A stretch of DNA of 43,049 bases from Opitutaceae bacterium (GTDB lineage Bacteria; Verrucomicrobiota; Verrucomicrobiia; Opitutales; Opitutaceae): the NCBI GenBank assembly GCA_028284235.1, contig JANQSC010000046.1, forward strand, positions 1 through 43,049. Direction: 5' to 3'. The notes under the pieces were generated by a model. It was not told the origin of the DNA. It worked only from the letters and a program-made list of their open reading frames with translations, and searched no databases. Positions 17,402 to 25,536 of the stretch are shown here, one piece after another. Both the position numbers and the translations under genes were made by a program. Each line of letters opens with the position of its first letter. The first letter of the stretch is position 1.

Positions 17402-18397
17402 TTACAGTTTTGTGTATCCAAGGGACGAGCACGGAGCGTCCCACAGGGGTTTGAGGGTGTCGTCGAGTTTGGTGATGCTGACGGATATGCCGGCCATTTC
17501 CTGGCAGGTGACGAGTGGCCCGAGGAGGACGTCGTAGATGTTGACGCCTTTTTCGACGAGAATGGCTTTCACTTTCTTGAGAACGATAAGGCATTCCATC
17601 ATAGTGGTGGAGCCGAGGCTGTTGATGAGCAGGAGGATTTCGTCGCCGGAGTCGATGGGGAGGTCGTCGGCGAGGACGAGGTTGACCATTTTCTCGGCGA
17701 GGGCGTCAGCGGTCATCATCTTCTCGATACCGACACCTTGTTCGCCATGAATGCCCATGCCTATGCCGATCGAATCTTCATCGAGCTCGAAGGTGGGCTT
17801 GCCGGTGGCGGGGATGGATCCGGGGGAAAGGGCGACGCCGATGGAGCGGGTGTTGTCGCGAGCGGCGGTGACCAGGCTGACGAGCTCGTCGAGGTCCTTG
17901 GCTGTGCTAGCGGCGGCGCCGGCGAGTTTGACAATGGGGATGAGTCCGGCGATGCCGCGGCGGTTTTCCTTTTGCGTCGGCGGGGCGGAGGCGACGTCGT
18001 CCCAGATAAGCACGGTTTCGACGCGAATGCCTTCGGCAGCGGCGAGCTGGGCGGCGATCTTGAAATTCATGACGTCGCCCGCGTAGTTGCCGTAAAGATA
18101 CAAGACGCCGTTGCCTTTGTTTACGGCCCGAGTGGCGTCGAGGATGACATTGGGGGGCGGGGCGGCGAAGATGTCGCCGCAGGCGGCGCCGTCGGCCATG
18201 CCGGGGCCGATGAGGCCGTGGTAGATGGGTTCATGGCCGGTGCCGCCTCCCACGAGAAGGGCGACCTTGTCGTCGGGCAGGTTGTTGACGGCGATGGCGC
18301 CGGGTCCGACCTTGTCGACGGAGCCGTTGTAGTAGTCGACGAGACCGTCCACGAGTTCAGCGGCGGCGTTGTTGGGGTCGTTGAGTATCTTTTTCAT
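17402..18397 (-). CDS. dhaK: Dihydroxyacetone kinase-type subunit DhaK
   Basis: A 331-residue DhaK protein. GGGTGHEP near residue 50 binds the substrate. H217 in GIGMGIHGEQ is the histidine that forms the hemiaminal with the ketose carbonyl. YGNYAGDVMNF, DDVASAPP and RGIAGLIPIVKLAGAAA are family signatures. Length equals that of separately encoded DhaK rather than the fused ATP-dependent kinase. With dhaL, the lsrF-like aldolase and the SDR it suggests oxidise, phosphorylate, cleave. The 136-bp gap to the upstream SDR gene holds a CACAGATT inverted repeat. Confidence 0.92.
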   Translation of the reverse strand: MKKILNDPNNAAAELVDGLVDYYNGSVDKVGPGAIAVNNLPDDKVALLVGGGTGHEPIYHGLIGPGMADGAACGDIFAAPPPNVILDATRAVNKGNGVLYLYGNYAGDVMNFKIAAQLAAAEGIRVETVLIWDDVASAPPTQKENRRGIAGLIPIVKLAGAAASTAKDLDELVSLVTAARDNTRSIGVALSPGSIPATGKPTFELDEDSIGIGMGIHGEQGVGIEKMMTADALAEKMVNLVLADDLPIDSGDEILLLINSLGSTTMMECLIVLKKVKAILVEKGVNIYDVLLGPLVTCQEMAGISVSITKLDDTLKPLWDAPCSSLGYTKL

Positions 18398-18422
18398 GGG
18401 ATTGGAATGCTGGATGGTTTCT

Positions 18423-18527
18423 GCCCACAGATTGCACAGATATGCACAGGTTTTTGTGGGTTGCAGAGAGTTTCTGGAGCTAAAATTGTGTATTCAAAAT
18501 CTGTGTGAATCTGTGTAATCTGTGGGC
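18423..18527. repeat. Inverted repeat of CACAGATTACACAGAT type, copy 2
   Basis: GCCCACAGATTGCACAGA (18423-18440) pairs with TCTGTGTAATCTGTGGGC (18510-18527), 17 of 18 positions. It lies between the SDR gene and dhaK. With the copy at 16.6 kb it brackets dhaK-dhaL. Confidence 0.7.
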
Positions 18528-18533
18528 GACTCT

Positions 18534-20246
18534 CTATATAATTCTATCATTGCCGCCGTCGACGGGGATTTGGGCGCCGGTGGTTTTGGCGAAGGCGTTT
18601 GAGGCGAGGGCGACGACGGTGTTGCCCACGCTGCGGGAAGTGATCTCCGTTTTCATAAGGTTTCGTTTCTTGTATTGTTCGACGGTGAGTCCGTAGCGTT
18701 CGGCGGAGCGTTCGAGCGCTTCTTGTGTCCAGAGTTTAGTGTCGAATACGGCGTCGGGGTGGATGATGTTGACGCGAACGCCGTCGGGCGCAAGTTCGAG
18801 GGCGGCGACGCGGCAGAGCTGGTTGAGCGCGGCTTTTGCGCAGGAGTAGCTAGCGGCCCCGGCTCCGGGCGCGTTGACGTTGCGCGAGCCGATGAAAATG
18901 ATGGTTGGGTCGATTCCTTTTTTGACGAAGGGAATGGCGTGTTTGAGGAGGACTTGGTGGCTGGTGAGGTTGACGGCGAGGCTGCGTTCCCAGTTTTTGG
19001 ATTCCATGTCCTCGAGGTAGGCGCCGGCAGTGAATATCCCCGCATTGGATACGATGATGTCGAGGCCGCCGAAGGAACGGACGATGCGTTCGACCATGGC
19101 GGTGATCTGGTCTTCCTGGGTGAGGTCGATGGCGATTCCGATCGCTCCGATCGCTTCCATGATACCTTCGATTTCCGGATTGATGTCGGCTCCGATGACG
19201 CAGGCGCCGGCTTCCGCGAGCGTGGTGGCGGTGGCGAGGCCGATTCCGGCGGCGGATCCAGAAACGAGGGCGATTTTCCCTTGCAGGAGACCGGAGGGCG
19301 GCGGGCAGTGGACGGGATCCGACTCTTCGACCGGGGTGAGGCCTCCATTTGCCGAGGCGAGGTGGGCGGCTTGGCAAACGTGCCGGGTTCGGAGGGCCGC
19401 GTCTTGGGCGGCGGATTTGCTGGGGCCGACGCTGACGAGTCCCGCGTTTTCGGCGGTGACGCGTTCGTTGGGCGAGTCAGAGTTCGAAGCGAAGGCGAGC
19501 GCGGCTGCGGATCCGTCGTGGATTGCGATACGGGCCTGTCCTGCGTCCTGAGAGGCGGATTGCCTCAATTCCGCGAGCGTTGCGAGGTCGATTTGGGTGG
19601 TCGTTTCGGATCCGGTTTCGGCGCCGGTAGATTCAAAGTAATCTCGGGCCTCGTTGTTGAGCCGGACGGTACGCTCGTAGCATTGCTGGGGGTCGTCGCC
19701 GAAGGTGAGGAGACCGATATTGGGAACGAAAAGACCTTCCAGGGTTGCGGAATCGCTCGCGTTGAGCGCTTCGACGATTGCATGGGCAGAGGCGTTGGCC
19801 GCGAGGGCGGCGCGACTGTCAAATTGTTCGCTGACGATTGCGGCGGCGTTGACGTGATTGGCGAGGGCGAGCGTGTGCGGGGAGCGCGTTTGATCGACAA
19901 ACTGGGCGGGAATGGTTGCGTGGGCGATGATGCCAATGTCGGGCGTCTGCTTGAGGGGTTTGACCGCGGAGAGTCGGAGTTGCTCGGCGTGCGCGTCGGG
20001 CGTCAGAGAGTCGAGTGAGCCTAGTTTTTTGAGACGATCCGCGTCAAAAGCGATGGGGTCGTTTCCATGAGAAACCCAAAGGAGAGACTGTTTGTCGCCG
20101 AATACGTCGGTGGAAGCGGTTTTGACGGTGGTGAGCAGGGATAGGTCCGCCGCGCTGTTTTTCAAGAGGCCATGGGTGTACGCTCGTTGAGCGATGGGAT
20201 CGTCGCCCTGTTTCCGGGCGTCGTCGCTGTTCCACTGGCTTTGCAT
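18534..20246 (-). CDS. Fusion of degenerate class II aldolase domain and short-chain dehydrogenase
   Basis: A 570-residue protein of the bifunctional rhamnulose-1-phosphate aldolase/SDR type. The SDR half (from about residue 322) is intact: VSGSAAGIG (328-336), NAG (401-403), S454 in GSRN, Y467 and K471 in YSCAK, and a C-terminal VDGG. The N-terminal half follows the RhaD-like order but is short. By my alignment its zinc site is lost: HVDHTHP of the family reads FVDQTRSP (116-123), and the HGLFTWG histidine aligns with I177 in NIGLLTFG. So it is probably an NAD(P)-dependent alcohol dehydrogenase with a non-catalytic or repurposed aldolase domain. It is first of the set SDR-dhaK-dhaL-lsrF, 149 bp after the AraC regulator gene. 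Confidence 0.82.
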   Translation of the reverse strand: MQSQWNSDDARKQGDDPIAQRAYTHGLLKNSAADLSLLTTVKTASTDVFGDKQSLLWVSHGNDPIAFDADRLKKLGSLDSLTPDAHAEQLRLSAVKPLKQTPDIGIIAHATIPAQFVDQTRSPHTLALANHVNAAAIVSEQFDSRAALAANASAHAIVEALNASDSATLEGLFVPNIGLLTFGDDPQQCYERTVRLNNEARDYFESTGAETGSETTTQIDLATLAELRQSASQDAGQARIAIHDGSAAALAFASNSDSPNERVTAENAGLVSVGPSKSAAQDAALRTRHVCQAAHLASANGGLTPVEESDPVHCPPPSGLLQGKIALVSGSAAGIGLATATTLAEAGACVIGADINPEIEGIMEAIGAIGIAIDLTQEDQITAMVERIVRSFGGLDIIVSNAGIFTAGAYLEDMESKNWERSLAVNLTSHQVLLKHAIPFVKKGIDPTIIFIGSRNVNAPGAGAASYSCAKAALNQLCRVAALELAPDGVRVNIIHPDAVFDTKLWTQEALERSAERYGLTVEQYKKRNLMKTEITSRSVGNTVVALASNAFAKTTGAQIPVDGGNDRII

Positions 20247-20395
20247 ATTCTGAGCGTTTTCGTTTTTGGCGGCGTTTGGGCTCTAAGGGGCTAAAACGGG
20301 GTAAATTATGGGGGAACGAGGGGTTTGGGGCTAGGACTATTTCTGCAATGATCGGTATAAAATCGGCATTTGGGGGTTCGCGAATGGAGGGGGAT

Positions 20396-21142
20396 TCAGG
20401 TGTAGCGTCGCCGGTAGGCGGCGGGGGTCGTGTGGAGGACGCGGAGGAAGGAGCGGGTGAAATGGCTTTGGTCGTAGAAGCCGCAGTCCATGGCGATGGC
20501 GGAAATGGGCGTGTCGGTCTGGCTGAGAGCGGCGCAGGACTGTTGGATTCGGTACCGGTTGAGGTATTGGATGGGGGTGAGGTGGAAGCTCTTCTTGAAA
20601 TGGCGTTCGAAGGCGCTGAGCGAGAGGCCGCATTCTTTGGCGAGGTCCTTGAGTTTGATCTCGTTGGCGTAGTTGGCGGCGATGTACTCGATGGAGCGAT
20701 CGAGGGCGGAGCGGTGGAGGGCGTTGGTGTTGCCTTCGAATTTGCGGGTAACGCCTGCGAGGCCGCAGATGGCGCCGTTTCGGTCGTAGAGCGGAACTTT
20801 GTTGGTGATGTGCCACTGGATGAGGCGCTGAGAGGTGGTGATGAGCTCGACTTTGTTTCTCACTTCCTTGCCTTCTCCGATGACCTGCTTGTCGTCGGCC
20901 GCGTAGCTTTGCTCGATGTCGTCGGCGAAGAAGTCGGAGTCGGGCCGGCCGACGATTTCCTCTTTACTGGCGAGGCCCATGAAGTCGGCGAGCTCTTGAT
21001 TTACGTAGATGAAGTGGCGCTGGGAGTCTTTGACGAAAAACAGGAGTCCGGGGATGCAGTCGAAGAGGAGCTGACCTGTATTCACTATTCCGTTATTCTT
21101 GATGAACTCGGATAGGGAGTCTTCTGTTTTTGGGGGCGACAT
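20396..21142 (-). CDS. PAS domain-AraC family transcription regulator
   Basis: A 248-residue protein. A PAS-type sensor domain spans about residues 25-135 (LLFDCIPGLLFFVKDSQRHFIYVNQELADFMG, IVGRPDSDFFADDI, VPLYDRNGAICGLAGVTRKF). An AraC/XylS double helix-turn-helix fills the rest (IKLKDLAKECGLSLSAFERHFKK, ISAIAMDCGFYDQSHFTRSFL, TPAAYRRRY). The PAS part replaces the usual cupin sugar-binding arm and may sense a small metabolite or redox state. It is transcribed in the same direction as the SDR-dhaK-dhaL-lsrF genes directly downstream and probably activates them. The gene-bearing TIR element starts 107 bp upstream of its ATG. Confidence 0.9.
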   Translation of the reverse strand: MSPPKTEDSLSEFIKNNGIVNTGQLLFDCIPGLLFFVKDSQRHFIYVNQELADFMGLASKEEIVGRPDSDFFADDIEQSYAADDKQVIGEGKEVRNKVELITTSQRLIQWHITNKVPLYDRNGAICGLAGVTRKFEGNTNALHRSALDRSIEYIAANYANEIKLKDLAKECGLSLSAFERHFKKSFHLTPIQYLNRYRIQQSCAALSQTDTPISAIAMDCGFYDQSHFTRSFLRVLHTTPAAYRRRYT

Positions 21143-21248
21143 GAACCTGAAAACGAGGGAGAATGAGAAAATCAGGAGCGAGAGAGCTGGGCAAGTGATT
21201 TGTCGAGACAGGATGGGTTGGGTGGTTTTAACGGGATGGTGGGTTTTT

Positions 21249-21802
21249 GTTTAACAGGATGCGCTCTCCCGTGAAACGGGATCGCTGACTTGATCTCCCG
21301 CTACCGCGGGAGAACTTGATGGGTTTTAGCCAAGGCTGAGGTCGCCCCGTTTAACTTCTAGCCGCGAAGGACCAAAGTTCATCAACAAACCCCTATCTAT
21401 TCGCGATGCCTTGAGATAGTTGATCAGCTGAGCTTGATGCTCTGGAAGAAGCCGTTTGACCGCTTTCAGTTCGATGATGACCTCGTCATTGACTACAAGG
21501 TCGGCCAAATACTCCCCAACAGCCTCGCCCCTAAACATTACTTTAATTGGAACTTGCTGTCTCACTCTGAAACTAGCCTGTTCGAGAGCGATCTTTAGAG
21601 AATTCTCATACACTTTCTCTACAAACCCAATTCCCAGTTCATCGTGAACTTCGAAGGAGATACCTATAATTTTCCCAGTTAAAGAGTCGTTTTCCATTCG
21701 AGCAGCCTAAACGCCATCGGAGCATTCACAACCCGAATCCATCAAGTTGGTCCCGTTTACGGGGCCATCAAACGAGCGAGGCACGAGCGCATCCTGTTAA
21801 AC
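21249..21802. mobile_element. Gene-bearing TIR element (copy 5), 554 bp
   Basis: Perfect 18-bp terminal inverted repeats GTTTAACAGGATGCGCTC / GAGCGCATCCTGTTAAAC. The left arm holds hairpin TCTCCCGC-tacc-GCGGGAGA between TTGATCT and CTTGATG. The right arm holds CATCAAGTT, hairpin GGTCCCG...CGGGGCC and CATCAAACGAGCG. These are the two halves of the short elements, pushed apart by a GxxExxY gene (21326-21697). No obvious direct target duplication was identified. Classed as mobile by inference from dispersion, structure and the deletion derivative at 23948-24165. Confidence 0.65.
21326..21697 (-). CDS. GxxExxY protein, PD-(D/E)XK-like fold
   Basis: A 123-residue protein of the GxxExxY family (PF13366, PDDEXK_3). 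The name motif is G24-F-V-E27-K-V-Y30. A PD-(D/E)XK nuclease-like core is visible: E27, D66 in YLADLVV, E76-L-K78 in IIELKAV, then a Q in HQAQLINYLK. Family members are abundant, often multi-copy and functionally unproven. Here the gene lies wholly inside the terminal repeats of a TIR element, with its stop codon 3-5 bases from the left arm's CTTGATGGG. It may act on the element's cruciform DNA or RNA, but that is inference. No Shine-Dalgarno was seen. It lies on the same strand as its neighbours but is probably independent. Confidence 0.88.
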   Translation of the reverse strand: MENDSLTGKIIGISFEVHDELGIGFVEKVYENSLKIALEQASFRVRQQVPIKVMFRGEAVGEYLADLVVNDEVIIELKAVKRLLPEHQAQLINYLKASRIDRGLLMNFGPSRLEVKRGDLSLG

Positions 21803-21824
21803 CCCCTTGTCCCTCGTATCCTGT

Positions 21825-21836
21825 TAAATCACAAAA
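21825..21836. repeat. Solo right end of TIR element
   Basis: GTATCCTGTTAAAT lies 23 bp beyond the right end of the gene-bearing copy, in the same orientation. It could be a scar of an earlier copy or of a tandem insertion. Confidence 0.45.
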
Positions 21837-21864
21837 AACCCTGCAGTTCGTTTGCTGCAGGGTT
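21833..21864 (-). terminator. Terminator of the isomerase gene pair
   Basis: On the minus strand: AACCCTGCAG-loop-CTGCAGGGTT followed by TTTT. The 10-bp stem and U-run are strong, and it lies 26 bp beyond the stop at 21890. Confidence 0.88.
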
Positions 21865-21889
21865 CGATGTGAATTGGCTTGTCTGGCGG

Positions 21890-22711
21890 TTATCCTTTGA
21901 TGATCGGCATGAGGTGCTCTTGGCAGTACTCGCCGTCGTGTAGGGTGACGCCGTCGGGGTCTTCGATGGCTTTGTCCGCCTCGTCTTCGCAGATGATCCA
22001 GCCGTCGAGATCCTGGTCGACGAGCCACTGAGTGATGCCTTTGAAGTCGACTTTGCCTTCGCCCATTAGAGTCCATTCCGGGTTGCCGTCCCAGTCCTTG
22101 TAGTGGACGTGGTTGATGAGGGAGCTGAACTCTTTCATCTTGCCGAGCGGGTCCATGCCGCCGTTGATAATGTGGCCGACGTCGGGCGTCCATCCGGTCA
22201 CGCTGGCGTCGAGACCGTTGAGGATGACTTCGTAGTCTTCTTCGGTGCGATTGATTGAGGTGTCGGGCGAGTTCGGGTGAAAGGAGCAGCGGAGGCCGGC
22301 GTCGTGAGCGCGTCGGGAGACGGCGTTGACGTTGGCAACGAGGTTCAGACGGCGCTGCCCGAGGTCGTGGCGGCCGTTGGGCATTTGCACGGTGCAGAGC
22401 GGGGCGCCGGGGAATTGCTTCAAGGTCTCGATGACTGCGTCGGCTTGGCGTATTTCGTCGTCGGTTTCTTCCGGATTGTTCCAATCCAGGACGAGGGCGA
22501 TGCCAGCCAGCTTGACGTTGTGCTGGGCGAGCTTGTCGGCGAGTTTGGCGGGGTCGGTGAGGTCGCCCATCCAGAAATGCATGGGCTCAATGCCTTCGAA
22601 CCCGGCTTTCTCGACGATTTCGATCATGTGCCCGAGCTTGTTGTCATAGGCGGCTCCTGTTTCGCGCATGAACCAGGTGTATACTTCTGCTCCTAGGGAT
22701 ATGTTTGCCAT
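21890..22711 (-). CDS. Sugar phosphate isomerase/epimerase-like TIM barrel protein
   Basis: A 273-residue AP endonuclease 2/xylose isomerase-like TIM barrel (IolE-type clan). Likely metal ligands are carried by LCTVQMP near residue 105, the SFHPNSPD loop, TPDVGHIINGG, INHVHYKDWDG and WIICEDEAD at the C-terminal strand ends. It starts MANISLGAEVYTWFMRETG with no signal peptide, so it is cytoplasmic. Family enzymes epimerise, isomerise or dehydrate keto-sugars and inositol derivatives; the substrate is unknown. It lies 57 bp downstream of another TIM barrel of the same clan and shares its transcript, ending at the strong terminator at 21.84 kb. Confidence 0.88.
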   Translation of the reverse strand: MANISLGAEVYTWFMRETGAAYDNKLGHMIEIVEKAGFEGIEPMHFWMGDLTDPAKLADKLAQHNVKLAGIALVLDWNNPEETDDEIRQADAVIETLKQFPGAPLCTVQMPNGRHDLGQRRLNLVANVNAVSRRAHDAGLRCSFHPNSPDTSINRTEEDYEVILNGLDASVTGWTPDVGHIINGGMDPLGKMKEFSSLINHVHYKDWDGNPEWTLMGEGKVDFKGITQWLVDQDLDGWIICEDEADKAIEDPDGVTLHDGEYCQEHLMPIIKG

Positions 22712-22768
22712 TGTTCTATCAAATAATTTGGAGGTTCTCGTTGGAGTGATAAAATGGATACGCGCTTG

Positions 22769-23797
<1,029 letters not shown>

Positions 23798-23947
23798 GAA
23801 ACGGTATTTTGGAGAGTGAAACGTTAAGGATCGAGGATATACGCAAATGGGCAATCTATATTGTACTCATTTCGCAAAGCGTTGTACAATTTGGGCGCGG
23901 GGCTTGTGAATGGGTTTGGATTACAGGATGAGGGAAGAGGGGGGTTT

Positions 23948-24165
23948 TAAACAGGATGCGCTCCTGCGTCGCTCGTTTGATCTCCCGCTGCCGCGGGAGA
24001 GCTTGATGATTTGATAACGGGGACGGCTCGTACGCGGGACCGAGAGTTGAGGGCAAACAAAACCGCCATCGAACCCTTCACAGTCCGAATGCATCAAGTT
24101 GGTCCCGCTCCCGGGACCATCAAACGAGCGATCCCGTCAGAGACGGGAGAGCGCATCCTGTTAAA
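23948..24165. mobile_element. TIR element copy 6, internal-deletion form, 218 bp
   Basis: Ends TTAAACAGGATGCGCTC and GAGCGCATCCTGTTAAA. Left arm hairpin TCTCCCGC-tgcc-GCGGGAGA with TTGAT...GCTTGATG, right arm CATCAAGTTGGTCCCGC...CGGGACCATCAAACGAGCG. The middle keeps about 33 bp (24058-24091, GCCATCG..CTTCACA..CCGAAT) that match the region just upstream of the GxxExxY gene in copy 5 (21715-21740), but the gene itself is gone. Hence it is an internal-deletion relative. It fills most of the gap 23798-24179, where nothing else was seen. Confidence 0.7.
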
Positions 24166-24179
24166 AAAACAATCCTGTA

Positions 24180-25436
24180 CTATTTCCAGTACTTCTTAGC
24201 GGCGGGGTGGGTGTCGAGGAGGATTTCTTTGATAGCCGCTTTGTCTCGGCGGGAGATGTGAGTATAGCCTTCGTAGCGCGTCATTGGATTTAGAATACGC
24301 TCGATTTCGGGCCAGATGTAGTCGAGGGCTGCTTCGGGGAGGTTGTTGAAGGTGTCGGTGTAGACGAGGTAGCTGAAGGCGTAGCGGAACATGCGACGAT
24401 TCATGCGCAGCTGGTAGAGGGATCGGTCTTTCGAATCCCTGGGTCCGCGTTCTTGAAAATTCCGGGCGAAGTCGGACTGTTCCATGTCGATACGGGGGAG
24501 CTCCGCTTCGTCGGCGAAGAACATGTACTTGAGAACCTTGTCGCTGGCGTGCTTGATGCGACGCTGCGTGGATTCGGAGATGGGCTCGTCGCGGTTCAGA
24601 AGCTCGTCCATGACTTTCTGGTCGTGGAAGGCGCGCCGGGTGGCGAGGGTGAGGTCGGCCAGGAGAGTGTGGAGTTGTACTTGGTGGTTGAGTACGAGTT
24701 GGGCGACGACGTCGCTTTCACCCACCGGGTACTTGGGATTGGGGATATCGTCCCATTCGAAAGTGGAACGGAACGCGGCTCCGGAATCGGTCTCGTCGAA
24801 GAGGACGTTTCCTTTGTGCGGGAAATCGGTTCCGGTAACGAGCCAGCCGCCCCAGCGATCGGCGACGGGCGTGGTTTGGTCGACCACTTGGGTGCCGGCT
24901 TTGAAAATGGGTTGGCCGGTTCGGTCAGGGTAGACGGAGCGGACGAGGTGACCGGGAATGTTGCGAGTGAAGGATCCACCGTGGCATTGCAGGCAGTCGT
25001 GGCTTTCCCGCAGGAGCTCGGGGCGGTCGCTCTGCATGTCGAGCACGTAGAAATTGGTGCCCGTGGTCGGGCTGGGAACGGAAATCTCGAGTATCCCGCC
25101 GCCGGGTACCCAGCCGACGTAGATCTCGTCGTTGAAGTAGATGGCGCGCGGATTCTCCGGGCGGATGCGACTCGCTTGTAGGCTGGTTTTGGAGAAGACG
25201 AGGGACTGCGAGTTAGCCGGAATGTCGAAGGCTTCGAGGAATGCCTCGAGGTAGCCCCCCGGACCTCTCCGCTCCCAGCTGTCAACCTTTTCAGTATCCG
25301 AAAAGTAAGCGCTGATGGCGTCGACCGCTTCGCTGTCGTAGTAGTTGATCGGCGCGGACTCGTACAGGTTCTGACCCGACAAGGGCAGCGCGATGCTGGC
25401 GAGGGCGAGGCTGACGAGTGTGTGTTTGGAGAGCAT
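24180..25436 (-). CDS. Exported c-type haem protein of unknown function
   Basis: A 418-residue protein. A signal peptide (MLSKHTLVSLALASIALPLSG) is followed by a domain containing a single haem c motif C148-L-Q-C151-H152 (SHDCLQCHGGS). Other visible pieces are YVGWVPGGGILEISVP, PGHLVRSVYPDRTG, GWLVTGTDFPHKGNV and ESDVVAQLVLNHQVQLHTLL, where further histidines could be ligands. The length is far above that of a simple cytochrome c, so the haem is part of a larger enzyme or sensor. No family name is recognised. It lies 100 bp after a sulfatase on the same strand and may be co-transcribed with the esterase-sulfatase genes. Confidence 0.78.
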   Translation of the reverse strand: MLSKHTLVSLALASIALPLSGQNLYESAPINYYDSEAVDAISAYFSDTEKVDSWERRGPGGYLEAFLEAFDIPANSQSLVFSKTSLQASRIRPENPRAIYFNDEIYVGWVPGGGILEISVPSPTTGTNFYVLDMQSDRPELLRESHDCLQCHGGSFTRNIPGHLVRSVYPDRTGQPIFKAGTQVVDQTTPVADRWGGWLVTGTDFPHKGNVLFDETDSGAAFRSTFEWDDIPNPKYPVGESDVVAQLVLNHQVQLHTLLADLTLATRRAFHDQKVMDELLNRDEPISESTQRRIKHASDKVLKYMFFADEAELPRIDMEQSDFARNFQERGPRDSKDRSLYQLRMNRRMFRYAFSYLVYTDTFNNLPEAALDYIWPEIERILNPMTRYEGYTHISRRDKAAIKEILLDTHPAAKKYWK

Positions 25437-25536
25437 GCGACGAGATTCTTGAGATCTCGTTCATTAGCAAGTCGCCGCCGGGAATCAAGAGGACAATCCA
25501 GCGGAAGCGATATTTCCGATTCGAATGCGGGCGTCG

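Noticed and set aside
18675-20018. 447-codon plus-strand frame over the SDR fusion
   Set aside because: Gly/Asp/Glu/Val-rich mirror of the real minus-strand gene, typical of GC-rich antisense frames; no domain visible.
15682-20246. Autoinducer-2 (lsr) operon
   Set aside because: Only lsrF is recognisable. Kinase, repressor, transporter and lsrG are missing and are replaced by DhaK, DhaL and an SDR.
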